Below, piece after piece: positions 13,001 to 24,830 of a stretch of 64,000 nucleotides of DNA. A program made the position numbers and the translations under genes. Numbering within the stretch: the first letter of the stretch is position 1; each line of letters opens with the position of its first letter. The notes beneath the pieces are model-generated. The model made no database searches, was not told the origin of the DNA, and saw only the letters and a list, made by a program, of their open reading frames with translations. Source of the DNA: Pseudoscleropodium purum (taxonomy: Eukaryota > Streptophyta > Bryopsida > Hypnales > Brachytheciaceae); the NCBI GenBank assembly GCA_963969395.1, contig OZ017796.1, positions 31,052,243 to 31,116,242 on the forward strand. The letters run 5' to 3'.

Positions 13001-14997
13001 ATGACATTTCTCAAAAAAATATCATTTCAACCATGCTACTGAAAATTTGGTAGATTTTAGAAGAATTGTTGATCCCAATATGTTTGTTTCGATCAAAAAT
13101 GAAGTTAATGTCATTTTGTGCAACAAATTTGGTAGATTTTAGAAGAAAATATTATCCCATAACAATTGTCATGGAGAAGACAAGTAATAGAAATAAATAA
13201 ATAGAGTAGGCTATCTATGAACATGTAAATTACTTTCAAAAAATATGGAATTGATGAAAGGTACATATGTCTAAACAACATAGATTATTAGAAAGTAGAA
13301 TCTACATTTTTAAAGATTTAGCAAAATAAAATCTATAATTTCGGGGGATTTTGAGAAGTAGAATCTACATCTTTTGAAGATTTTGGGAAGTGAAATCTAC
13401 ATTTTAAAAAGATTTTTGAAAGGAAAATCTACATTTTTTGAAGATTTTGAAAAATAAAATCTACTTATTTGATAGATTTTGAAGAACTAAAATTTACACT
13501 AGAAGTATGTTGAAATGACATCAAAAAAATGACATTTTAAATGACATTTGGATGTCATTTCAACCACCTTTGCAGGTGGCTTAAATGACATCCAAATGTC
13601 ATTTAAATGTCATTAAAACCTGTGTTCTGCACTAGTGCGTTTCGAATGAAATGCAATTTGCACCTTAATTTCCACATCTCTCAGCACAACAAGCAAATGA
13701 AACGTGAAGATGGCGCATGAAACACTTCCAATATGACGGAACTAACGTTTAACAGTAGTGAACCCAATCCAAAGTGAGAATGGAATGGGGATATCGGACA
13801 CTTGCCATAACCGGACAGTTCACCAGGCACTCCAGCGAACTGTTTCATTTTGACTAGTTAGAAAAAATGAAACCTGTCCATTGATCTGTTCCGTGAACGA
13901 CAATGGTGTTTCTCATAACAGCTACGAACCTCCGTGAACTCCAATGGAGAAAGGTCTTTACTTTTTCAACAAAACCTGAATTTTCTTGTTGTTCCTGGGA
14001 GCCCATTCCATTAGCATTCAGCATTTCCAAAATAGTAAGGTTTCAATTGTACCCACAGACTAAAAAACCAGTGCTAAACGTCATACGCGACCGATCCTTG
14101 ACATGATGTCTACGATACATACCTTCCGAGCGTCTCCAAATCGCCATCCTCCGTCACCCGCACCGCATACGGCATATCATCCTCCGACATCGCCAGTACC
14201 ATCCCATTGAAAAACTCCACTCCCGCATTCGCCGCGCCCATCCCCTTCGACACATCCGCCACGCCCGCCATTCCCCTTAACGCAAAGATCACCAGTCGCG
14301 CCACTCCCCCCAACCCTTGCAACTCCCCCAACGCCTTTGGAAACACCGGCCTCCCCGCGCGCTTCTCACACAGAAACCGATTCGTCTTTGTGAAGCGGCA
14401 GCAATGCGTAGCTTCGCCGTCCTTGATGCGCACCACATGCAGCATCCCGTCACCGTCGAAGACGTGGAACCCCGCTGAAGGAGCGAACTGTGGGTTGCCC
14501 CCGTTGCGAATGTATGCTCCGTTCAAGCACTTGGGGATGCGTCCTGTGACGGCTAGTACGCGCCGAGGTGGACTCTCTTCCACAGGGGCGAAGTTGCCGT
14601 TGAGTTGGAGACGTGGGTTTGTTCGGAGAGGGCGTTCGCCAGGCTCGATTAAAGGGATGAAGCTCTCGGCGGCTGACAAGACTGCAGACATAAGATCCTG
14701 CACGCGGGATCCAGTTCTACAGGCACCCAGTTCGCGCTCTGGGGGTGTTGGGGGCGTCGTTGGTAGCGTAATCTTCACCGCGGACTCTGTGACGACTGCT
14801 GGCGTCGTCATCATTGGTAGCTTAATCTTCACCATGGGATCCGTGACGACTGCTGGCGCGGCTGTGCGGTCTCGTAAGACGACTTCCTGGATCACGGATT
14901 CGTCGCGTTTCTTCTGAGGATCGGATTGGAAGCTGCATCTCGGGGATGCAATGGTGCTCCGGCATTGTGTCCATGAAAAAGTGCTTGGGAGCGCCAT
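10045..14997 (-). CDS. Carotenoid cleavage dioxygenase, CCD4/NCED type, four exons
   Basis: Exons on the minus strand are 14997-14123, 12310-12058, 11702-11369 and 10445-10045. They join in phase to 620 aa with GT-AG introns. The start is the ATG giving MALPSTFSWTQ; the frame continues upstream only from a GTG. About 100 N-terminal residues are Ser/Thr/Pro-rich and look like a plastid transit peptide. The body shows GAYIRNGGNPQF, FDGDGMLHVVRI, HPK, LMHDFGVTENY, CFHYVNAWEE and VPYGFH. All four iron-ligand histidines are present (about residues 306, 355, 420, 589). The family uses a non-haem iron to cleave carotenoid double bonds with oxygen. VMDAQSPTLDIVA and AYIRNG.NPQF resemble CCD4 more than NCED, but I would not separate them without a tree. 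Intron 1 contains a CACTA MITE. Confidence 0.9.
12964..13637. mobile_element. CACTA MITE inside dioxygenase intron 1
   Basis: It starts CACTAGTGCAGAAGG and ends with the inverse, TTCTGCACTAGTG, flanked by a 3-bp duplication CGT. CACTA termini with 3-bp duplications define the CACTA (En/Spm) superfamily. At 674 bp it is non-coding. Near its ends are repeated TGAAATGACAT / ATGTCATTT words, and in the middle short tandem AAATCTACATTTTTTGAAGA-like units. Two sister copies lie near the right end of the window. Confidence 0.92.
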
Positions 14998-16402
14998 GGC
15001 TGTTGCTTTGATCACGAAGCGCTTTACACTCTAAAGTGAGGCAGAACTCTCGTACGTCCTCCTAAATTACAAGGAATTGGTGGAGGGCATAGTGGGCGTC
15101 GTCTGGCAGGGATGCGACCAGGTTTCACATTCTGGGACTAGCGGGTGACAGTCTTGCGATTGCTATTGCATTGGTCTCAATGCGAGTCTTCTTTTTCGAA
15201 AGTATTGAGTTTTCTAAGCTCTAGAAGATTTGGAATGGGATTCTGAAATCATGTTCTTGTGTAGGTCGGGTTTGACATCACCCACTTACATGTATCTATG
15301 ATTTCTGTCTGGATTCAAGGGTTGAATGTTGTGATCAACATGTCCAGATCTCTCATGGTTCCTGTGATGGTCACCCCTGAATTCTATGATTTCTGTTGGC
15401 ATTCAGGCTTGACGAAAATTTCTGTCAATGTTCCTAAAAAAGCGTCGCTCGAATTCCTGGCTGGTAAGATGGAAACAGACATGAGGATTGTTCGTACGAG
15501 AATGTAGGTCGTCTTCAGGCAACCAGGACAAAGTTTTCTATTATTTGTTGCATTATATTTACTGTATATTCAGCGAACGTGCAGCGGGACCGTGATAGTG
15601 GGGCCCCCAAATTCTCTTCACAACCTGAAGAGGAAAGCAGCCACCGACCTTTCATGAACGATGGCCATGGCGAGGACCAGAAAGTTTGTTAAGCCAAAAT
15701 AATACGGTCTCGCCCGACCCGCCTTCAGCTGAAAAGAGGAATTGCCCGGTTTGCTGTTTTGGGGAAAAAATTACTCGTACAGAGGCTGGCATATTGCCAG
15801 CTTTGATCGATACCTTAAGTTAGTTGGTTAGTTTATTACACTCAGTGAGATCTCCAAAACCATTTGTCTCCGGTTGCATTTTCAGTGCCGTCCAAAAACT
15901 CTCTAAAGAGGAGGGTGTACAGGCTTTGTTTTGTGGTGTTTGGATCTCTGCTGTGAAAGCTTGAAACTGAAAACTTAAAAAAATATTCATACTTTTATTT
16001 TATTATACTGTGACAAAAGCACAGGGCACACTAGGGTACACTACTGAGTATCATGGAAAGATGAAAAATATATCCCTGAGATTGGACAAAAGTTTAGTTG
16101 CATCCACTTTGAATGTGAATTGTGACATAAGGTCAAGTTCTGTGGGCTCTTGCAGCTTTGTGGGCTCATGCATCCACTGATCCACACGTGTGCACATGAT
16201 CCTCCATTTTTGGACGTTGCAACCAGACCTCATTGTTCTGTGCAAATTTTGTCCAAATTGGGGAATGTACAATTAATGCATTCATATGCAACTTTTTAAA
16301 AGAGTGATACAATAGCTTATTTCTCAAAATGAAAGGTACGTATCCATGTAAACAGCATGCCCAAAATGTGACTCATACATTTGCACTCAAAAGTGGCACA
16401 TT
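14998..16402. other. Intergenic region upstream of the dioxygenase
   Basis: It contains no supported gene. The part adjoining the start codon is of intermediate GC and presumably includes the dioxygenase promoter and 5' leader. Beyond about 15.9 kb the sequence becomes AT-rich. Reading frames at 15298-15507 and 16051-16272 have no recognisable content. Confidence 0.45.
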
Positions 16403-16592
16403 CAAAAGTCTATATATTAATTATACAAGATGTACACAATCAAAAGTCTATATATTAATTATACAAGATGTACATAATCAAAAGTTTATATATTAATTAT
16501 ACAAGATGTACACAATCAAAAGTTTATATATTAATTATACAAGATGTACACAATCAAAAGTCTATATATTAATTATACAAGATGTACACAAT
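16403..16592. repeat. 38-bp tandem repeat, five units
   Basis: Five consecutive 38-bp units begin at 16403, 16441, 16479, 16517 and 16555. Each starts CAAAAGTYTATATATTAATT and ends GATGTACAYAAT. Units differ only by C/T changes at two positions. There are no spacers between units. Confidence 0.97.
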
Positions 16593-16619
16593 CAAAACAT
16601 GAGAGTTGGGTGTTGTTGA

Positions 16620-16808
16620 GAGTCTAGTACACATGGAGACAACACTTTGAAAATTTTCATGACATATTCATGAAGGTGTGAATCCAAATAACACATGTTA
16701 CAATGTGTTGTCAATAGTCTAGTACATACACTTGGAGACAACACTTTGAAAATTTTCATGATGTATTCATAAAGGTGTGAATCCAAATAACACATGTTAC
16801 AATGTTTT
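16620..16808. repeat. Two-copy direct repeat of about 95 bp
   Basis: The block from GTCTAGTACA through GGAGACAACACTTTGAAAAT to CACATGTTACAATGT occurs twice in a row. The copies differ by a few substitutions and a small indel (ACACATGG against ACATACACTTGG). It lies immediately after the 38-bp array, so this spot has undergone two independent tandem expansions. Confidence 0.9.
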
Positions 16809-16938
16809 GGAATCTTCTTTTACTTGCCATTCAATAGGATCTAATAAAAATAATTGATGTTTAACAGTAGATAATCTGCTCAATTGTAATTGAAAGACGC
16901 TTGGAATGGCCATCACTAGATAGATATTAACTTCAACC

Positions 16939-17252
16939 CATGGTTGTCATAGTGGACAGACGTCCAGTTTACCCGTTCGTCCAATTCGCCCGTCCGTTAG
17001 AGGTCCCGCCCGTCCGATACAGTCAACACATAGTTGACTTTTTGATAACGGAAAAATAGGCCACGTGGATGCCATGTGGATTAAGGAACATGCTGGGCGC
17101 GGATGAGATCGTCAGGGCGCGGATGAGATCGTCAGGGCGCGGACGAGGTGACGTGTCATTCCGCAAAATTGCACAAGTTACAAAATTAAAGCCGTCTGGA
17201 CCATCCATCTGTCCAATCCGATGACCCTAACTCGCCCGTTATGACAACCATG
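16939..17252. mobile_element. hAT-type MITE, CATGGTTGTCAT family, copy 1
   Basis: The inverted ends are CATGGTTGTCAT and ATGACAACCATG. The flanking 8-bp duplication is CTTCAACC / CTTCGACC (one mismatch), as expected for hAT elements. The interior carries GACGTCC/CGTCCG words near the ends, a CCACGTGGATGCCATGTGG block, a 20-bp tandem repeat beginning GGGCGCGGATGAGATCGTCA, and the conserved run ACGTGTCATTCCGCAAAATT. Confidence 0.9.
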
Positions 17253-18931
17253 CTTCGACCATTGTTTTTAATAATGGTTGATGTATAGTAACCCCCTAAA
17301 CCCATATTTTGGTTGCTAAAAAACTTTGAAGTGAAATTGTGGAAATGAAAGCAAGGCTTTTTTTTTTCATTTTCTAAGAAAAGTCAAAGTGACAATATAA
17401 AATGTTATACTGGTGCTCCAAACTTCAACAATCATCCACATATTGGATAGAAAATATCAATTAGTACATATAACATGTCTATAATTTGATTTTCATTCAC
17501 AATTTGGTGATTTCATCCAAGATTTTTTTTAGTTTGAAATTTTTTGGTGATTTCCTCCATTTTTTCTTGCCATTTTTCTGCCATTTTTTAGCTAGATTAT
17601 TTTTTCTAGTGCAATCTGGCACCAAAAAGCCAAAAAAAAAGCCCTGAATGAAAATAAGTTTGTTTAGTTTGTTTTCTTTCTTTTTCTTTTTCTCCAAGAG
17701 AGTAATTCATCAAATCTCTTTTTACACACCCAACAAAGTTGTGCAAAGAAGTACTTGATTTTTTTCGGTAGGATGCGCTGGAGTGCAGCTATGCTTTTTG
17801 TACATGGAAAATGCTCAGTTTTGCTTGTTCCATTTTCTGTCCTTCATTATCAATTTCCTTAGTTAGAGGAATTTGCCAAAATCTCCAAAATTTTAATTTC
17901 AGTTGAATTTCAGTTTTCCCAATCTCCATTGCTATATGAAAATTCAGGCAATTCAATTCAATTTTATTTTTTTAATAAATTCTACATCCTTGTACATTAA
18001 ATTAAATTTTCAGAAGGCCGATGAATTGATTTTTTTGGAAATGACAATGCACTGAAAAGAGGCATACCACCCTAGTTTGCATTAGTTGCCCCCCTCTCAA
18101 AAAATTTATAGGCCATTGATTTTTTTTTTAAAATTGCTTACCCTCAAAATTACTGTTGATTTCTCAAAAAATCACAAGCCATTGATCTCATAAGATTTAA
18201 TCTGAGCTGTCCAAATATGAAATACTGGATATAGATATAATATCGCATATGAATATGTATTGAATACTAAATATAAATATTAGATATGGATATAGTACCG
18301 CATACAAAAATGTATGAAATATTGAATATGGATACTAGATATGGATACAATATCCATATCAAACAAGTTGGTTTGTGAAAACTACAAGAGGGAGGAGGGG
18401 TGGTTGGACATAAAATATTCAAAATTTTAAAATCCTAAATTTTAAAATTTGAGTGCATTGTGACACAATGCAAAGTGTCACAATGCATTGAAAAGTGGCA
18501 TTAACTAGTAAGATCTAGAAGCTTACAACCCATTTCCAACTACTTATTAAGGAATTCAATATAGCTATCAGTTAGGTTTGGTAGAGAAAAAATCTCTCCA
18601 TGAAGGGAAATAGTTCTCAAATGGATTTGAAATTTTATTCATAATTTCAGCCCAAGAATAAAATTGTGGTGAATTCTTTTCATGAAGATTTTGTGGAACC
18701 GATGCTTGTTATATAGGCCACTTGGTTGTTTCCAACTACAGATTGGTTACAAACTACGAATTGGTTACAAAATTGATCTGCTAAGTGATGATTGTGGCTT
18801 TCAATGTATATGTTGTGATCATTCAATGTTTGTAATGTACAACTTTTAGACATTTTTATTGCTCTTGTTCTGCAAGAACTATCATTTTAACCATAGGTGA
18901 TCGAGAAATCAAGATGAGTGATATTAACAAT
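17253..18931. other. AT-rich intergenic DNA
   Basis: No gene is seen. Around 18223-18360 there are two or three imperfect direct repeats of a unit containing ATATGGATACTAGATATGG. Poly-T and poly-A runs are frequent. Confidence 0.45.
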
Positions 18932-20618
18932 CACTATTAGGATTTGAGTGTTTTATGACTGCAAAAATATGACTGAGGATGATTGGTGACTGCTCACAGT
19001 CACATTTGTGGATTCTACAACGTTTGGAAAAAACATGATTGCAAATATGATTGCCACTCATATTTTGCCTTTGTATTTTATGGGTGTATACTATACATGC
19101 ATGGAGAACAACAAAACACTTCTTAGGGAATCGTAAAGAACGTATTATGGGAACACTAGTCATATTTGTTAATCATATTTTTACATATATGACTACATGC
19201 AATCATATTCTATAGTCACATTTTTGTAGGTTCACATTTTTTGAAAGTTTTTTTTGGGGTAGCCCCCTAAAAATTTGGGCAACCTTAAGAAAATGTATAT
19301 AAATTATTGTTCAAAATTGTAAAATCCTGGCCATTGTTTTTTGGGGATCTTGAAATCCTAGCCATCATTTTTTAGGGTTTTAAAACCCTAGTCGCCACTT
19401 CATTTGCTTCATCTTCTTTGTTTTTTTATTACTTTTTAATTCTTGTTTCTTCTTCTTCTTTTTGTTTTTTGAAGTTCTAATTGTTGTGTTGTTGTGTTTT
19501 AATTGTTGTGTTTTAGTTGTTGTTATTTAGTTGTTGTTATTTAACTCTTGTTTCTTCTTCCTTTTTTTGTTTTTTGAAATACTAATTGTTGTATTGTTGT
19601 TTTTAATTTGTTGTTTAGTTATTGAGGTTCTAATTGTTGTTTCTCAGTTGTTACTAATTTGTTGTTGCTTCTTACATCTTAGTTGTTGTTTTATAGTTGT
19701 TGCTAATTTGTTGTTGTTTCTTAGTTGATGTTAGTTTGTTGTTGTTAATTAATTGTTGCTTCTTTGTTGTTGATTCTTAGTTTTTTTTCTTTAATTGTTG
19801 TTGGTTTGTTGTTGCTTCTTAATTGTTGTTAGTTTGTTGTTGCTTCAAAGTTGTTGCTAGTTTGTTATTGTTTTTTTAGTTGTTGTCTCTTAATTATTGT
19901 TTCAAAATTGTTACTTCAAGGTTGTTGTTTCAAGATTGTTGCCTTAAGTTGGATTTTAACTCTTGTTTAATTGTTGCGTTTTAGACATTATTTCCTATTG
20001 TTTGTTATTTCTTGCCTTTTATTATCTTTTATTGCATCTTAACTTGTCTTATTCTTGCTTCTTATTGGTTTTTAGTTTTAGTTTTTGTTGCCTTAGCTTT
20101 TACTTCTTACTATCTTTTAGTACTAACTTGAATAAAAAAATGACTCACTACAGTCATATTTCATATCACTTAAAATATGACTCACCACAGTCATCTTCCA
20201 TATTACTTAAAATATGACTCAAAATATGACTTGCCGTAGTCATATTCCAAATCACTCAAAATATGACTCACTGCAGTCACATTTCACGTTAGCCAAAATA
20301 TAACTAGGTCGAGTCACATTCCACATAGGATTTTTTAATTTTGCTGTGCAACTCATGAGAAAGTTAAGCCTTCAAGGATGGTCAACATATATGCTATGTT
20401 GGCAAAACACGTCTAAAAATGGTTTATTATACTTCCAAATCCATATGACTGCAAATATGACTCACCAGTCATATGATTGAAAGTGAATGACTTAGCTATG
20501 ACTCAGCCTAGTTATATCGCGCTTATCTATAGTGATTTTTGCTTGAGTCACATTTCTTGATTTTGTGACTCACTACAATCATATTTTGCAATCATAAAAC
20601 ATTCATTTTCTTGTAGTG
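18932..20618. mobile_element. Non-autonomous CACTA element, 1.69 kb
   Basis: The left end is CACTATTAGGATTTGAGTG and the inverse right end is CACTACAAGAAAATGAATG, with the similarity continuing through GTTTTATGAYTGCAAAATATGA. The flanking 3-bp duplication is AAT on both sides. Subterminal copies of ATGACTCACTGCAGTCATAT-like words in both orientations are dense at 18950-19020 and 20130-20580, a usual feature of CACTA ends. The centre (19440-19960) is a degenerate TTGTTG/TTCTT low-complexity tract. There is no transposase frame. Confidence 0.85.
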
Positions 20619-22779
20619 AATGTTTATCCATTGATTGCTAAAGGTTCACAATTATGTTTCCCAAAAAAACACTTCAAAATTGTCATTTCTACTAGTACAA
20701 AAAGTTGTGTTTGGAAAAAACCTAGTCTTATTGTATACACAATCACTATTGGGTCTAGCATTAGACTTTTATAAAATGTATAAAACTTTTTTCAAAAACT
20801 TTGATCTTACAAATTGTCAGATAATTATGAATATTTAAAGTAAAAAATAAATAATTTTTTTAACCTTACCATACAAGATTTCAGAGATTGAATCCTTTTA
20901 ACCAACAAGTAGTGTATGTGGCCTTATTTCATCTACAAATCATTTTGTAGATTTTCACTAGAGATTGTCTAAATTGTAAATGCATTCTTCCATCACATTT
21001 TTGCTCAACAACCATTTTTTTTCTACAACTTCCACTATAGTAAGGCCATTCGGGTACAAATTTGCAACACCATAATAACCAATATACTAGGACATGTTAT
21101 TGATTGGATTGCAGCTCATATGTTCAATAGTTATATGTATCTTTAATTGATGAAAATATAGAGTTGCTTGCCCACATTTTCTTGCAAGATACAAATGGAA
21201 TGTCTTGCACTCCGTACCAATTAATTTCTAAACATGTAGCATTTAGAGGTCCAATATAAAAGGTGGCTTAGAGTAGATTCCTAAATATGTCAAAAGCTTA
21301 TTCATGGATAGAACTTAAGCACTATTATTTTACTTTGCATGGTCTATTCAAAAGTAGTCTAGTAAATAAGAAAGAAAGGTTTACTTCTATCTAGTTAACC
21401 CCTAAAGGACCAAGCTACGTTTTTTGGCAACAAAGAAATTTTGGGCAAGTGTGTGTGATTAAAGATTTTCATGTTTTTTGCCCAAATTTTAATAGATGGT
21501 GGGGAAGAGGAATGTTTTTCATGTGCTCTAAATTTCAAGACATTTGAAAATATGAGTCAAAAGTTATGGCCTAATATGTGTTTTTTTTGTAATTGGGTAG
21601 TCTAGGCAAATCTGAAAAGATCTTTTTATTCAAAAATCTAAATTTGAAATTGGTTTTCTAGATTTATAATTATACACATTGAAAGATTTGAAACATATCA
21701 TTTTGATCAATGAGTAAAAAGTTACAAGATGTTTTAGTTTGTGGGCAGTTATGGATTCTCTACTCTAAAATAAACTTTAAAGTCTTTAATTTATTGCAGT
21801 CAATTTTCAATATTTTTGTAAAAAAGTAAAAATATTAGGTGAAGATTGTTTATTACAGCATTCCAACCATTGGGATTGTCATTTTTTAGTTCCATAAATT
21901 AATTGTTAACAATTTAGTATTTTGAATCATTCTCTTTATCTTTGAATTCTACTTACTATTTTTTTCCTATATGTTGTACAATTCAAAGTAATCTAAAAAA
22001 TTTCAAGCATGTAGTCAACATGCTTTGAAAAATTGATTCAAAGAAACACTTTCATTTTAAACATTTTTTCATACAAATATAACCTTGTGGAGTGTAACTG
22101 CTTGAGTTTCTGAGAGGACCAAAAAAATGATTTTTGTCACTTCAAATTCTAATATCTTGCAATCTACACGGTGATATTTTTTGAAATTTTTTTGCACATA
22201 TTTTCAAACCAATATACTACAAGGTTCAACAATTATATGTGTTAAAAATGCTTCTCTAAATTTTGAAACTTGTACAAGAAATGGCAATTTTGGAACATTT
22301 TTGACAAAAACATAGTCAAGGAACTTAAGTGATTGAAGTTCATTTTTGAAGAGGTGGTAATCAAGCATTACATATAGAAAGTATGCATGATTATATCTAG
22401 TATTGGTATATCTAGTATTGCATATTATAAATGTTTTAAAATGTAACGCATCCTATTGGCTTTGAAAGCAAAGACTTGCAACTGATATGTAACAAAAATA
22501 ACTAAAAAAATTCAATGCACTAAAGGTGAGATTGGAAAAACAAAATGAATTCTAACTAGCAAAATCATGGGCTTAATAGACTAGTGAGATGACTATTATT
22601 TAAATGCCTTCAAGGTGGTCTTAAGTCCTAAATTGTCTTTTGAGTCAAAATTTGTCACTTATTGAAATAATTTATAAATTAGTAGTTAAGTGAATTTTTT
22701 ACTCATTAAATAAAAAATATAATATACTCTATATATGTATTCTAATGTGCTCTACACATTGATTTATATTAGCATCTAA
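20619..22779. other. AT-rich intergenic DNA
   Basis: No gene, RNA gene or clear transposon end is seen. The short frames present have compositionally biased products with no motif. Confidence 0.45.
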
Positions 22780-24830
22780 GGGTGATTGCAAGAAAGAAAT
22801 ATACTTTTTTGCATCACATTTAGAGTGATGAAGTTGTTTTTTGCTAGAACTTTTGAAGGTAGAATCCAATGAAATTGAAATTTTAGTTGAAGATGTATAA
22901 CTTTATTGTAATCATATCCCTTATTTTTTAGAAATGAAAAAAAAAAATTTATATTTAAAAATCAATTTTTCTAATTTGTCACACTTTGAGGTTTAGGATT
23001 TTTTTGTCACGCCCCTATCTCCTTGGGGTGCGTGAAGTGCCTTAGTGAGCAAAGGGGACCTTGGTGGTGACTCCTCAAGCCTTGCAAAAGTCTAAGAAGG
23101 GAAAATGAGACACTCCCAAAAGGACAGGGTACAATAGCGTCCTAGATTTGAAGTTTGTGGTAAAGTATCATATATTTTTGGAAATTTCTTGAGAAGACGC
23201 ACCTAACCGTCCAAAGAATGTGTGATTTAGACTAGTGAGTCAAAAGTTATAGCCACTCAAAGTTAGGAGTGTCTCGGTGATACCAGGACACTTAGAGATT
23301 CCAAAGGGGTTGCTTTTAGGCAATATTTTTTGGAATAAGACATGTGAAATACCATTGGAAAGCTATGAACACAAAGAAACTAGAATGACAAGAATTACAA
23401 GGTTATAAGCTATAAGTGAAAAGTTATAGCCAAAGAGAAGGGCTATGGTGAAGGCAAAATGGCATTACTGGATGAACCTGAATCTTTGGAGGGCCATAAC
23501 TTTGTAAGAAATTGTCTAAATGGGACAAGTGAGGAGTCCATTGGCATCTATTATGTTTAAATATCTAAAATGGATTTGCATGTGGGATTTGAAGCTCTAA
23601 CTACAAAGTTACATAGTTTGGAAGTTCAGAGGGTCCAAATGGTGACATAATGTGGCCATTTCAGTTGGAAATGGGTGGTCTTCCAAAATCCAAGGTGGGT
23701 TAAGTATCCCCTTTGACATAAGAGGGGGGGGGGGGTGTCTGCCTCATCCCATAGAAAGTACTACAGGATGGGTTGGTCTCCCTCTTTACTCCCTCTTGGA
23801 ACCTTGGTGAGTCTCGGTGAACCCTGGTGATTCAAGGTTGGTGATGAAACTTCACCACCAGCTCCAAGGCACCATAGGATACTTGTGTGAAGTGTCTTGT
23901 GGCACCGGTTGGGATGGAACCCCACCTCAAATTAATCCACATTCAATGTATCATGAGTTGGAAGTCCCAATTAGCAATGCCAAAAGAGTAGCAAATACAC
24001 CATGGACTAGTTTGGGATAGGGTGCCTCTCAAAGGCAGTGAGGACCGTGGTGAGTAGTGCCACCACATGCCTTTACACTTCAAAATGAAGCTCCGCCCCA
24101 TGTCATCAAGTGATATGCTTGATGTCACGTGGGGAGTATGTATTAGAGTCCCAGTAACTGGGACTCAGCAGTGACAACTTGGAAGTGGTGACTAGTACTG
24201 TAGGTGCGTGACATGTGTAGTGTTAATTAGTTGTGGCTCAAGCAAGGTTGGAAACAAAGTATGGTGAATCCATTGAGTAGTGAAGTGTGTTTTGGACCGT
24301 GACAGTTTTAGTACTATAGAATATTCAAAATTAATGATCTAGAATTGAAATTTTTGTAGTCTATTCCAATAGTAGGGGAACATGTGATTACCAAAAGAAA
24401 TCTGAAAATATATTATTTTATAACCTCTATATTCATACAAATAGGGCTCCCTTGAGTGCACACTTTTGAATATTGAAGATGGTTTTGGCTTAATTTTTTT
24501 TTATGAAAGATCATTATCATCAAATCTTCACAAATTAAAATTTGAAGATTTTTTTAATTCATGATTTTTAATTTATTCATTATATTTAATTTATTATTAA
24601 TTTATTCCTTGTTGTATCTATTTTTTGCGACAATCTATCTTTTTTTTCAAACAATACTATTTCAATACTTGCAAATACTCATAATACTCAAAATGGTACT
24701 TTTAGCTATTAGTTTTTTTGATAAATGGTTAAGATTATTTTATTTTGTAGTATTTGTAGTATTGAGTGCAAAAACTACATTTTTTGTAGAATGCTACAAA
24801 AAACTAGAGGTCTTTCTTTTAATCACCCCT
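22780..24830. mobile_element. Harbinger-like element split by a solo LTR
   Basis: The left terminus is GGGTGATTGCAAGAAAG and the inverse right terminus is GGGGTGATTAAAAGAAAG. A TAA flanks each side. A 3-bp TTA/TAA duplication and G-rich short inverted ends fit PIF/Harbinger. The AT-rich, non-coding interior matches the copy at 42727-44426 segment by segment once insertions are ignored, giving an uninterrupted length of about 750 bp. Confidence 0.7.
23005..24304. mobile_element. Solo LTR of a retrotransposon
   Basis: The 1.3-kb block starts TGTCACGCCCC and ends ACCGTGACA (TG...CA). It differs strongly in composition from its AT-rich surroundings. The flanks TTTTT and GTTTT could be a 5-bp duplication with one change. 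Related copies elsewhere (near 42100 and 42950) read through the site as GAATTTTTTAGTATTG and so give the empty site. No gag or pol lies nearby, so it is a solo LTR left after recombination. A TGTCACGCCC start is common in plant Ty3-type LTRs. Confidence 0.75.

Noticed and set aside
14207..14917. 236-codon plus-strand frame antisense to dioxygenase exon 1
   Set aside because: It is the complement of a confirmed CG-rich exon, with no motif or splice context of its own.
16403..16592. CRISPR-like array
   Set aside because: The units are directly abutting with no spacers, in a plant nuclear context; it is a simple tandem repeat.
19531..20217. Hydrophobic Leu/Phe/Cys-rich proteins
   Set aside because: They read through the TTGTTG/TTCTT low-complexity centre of a CACTA element.
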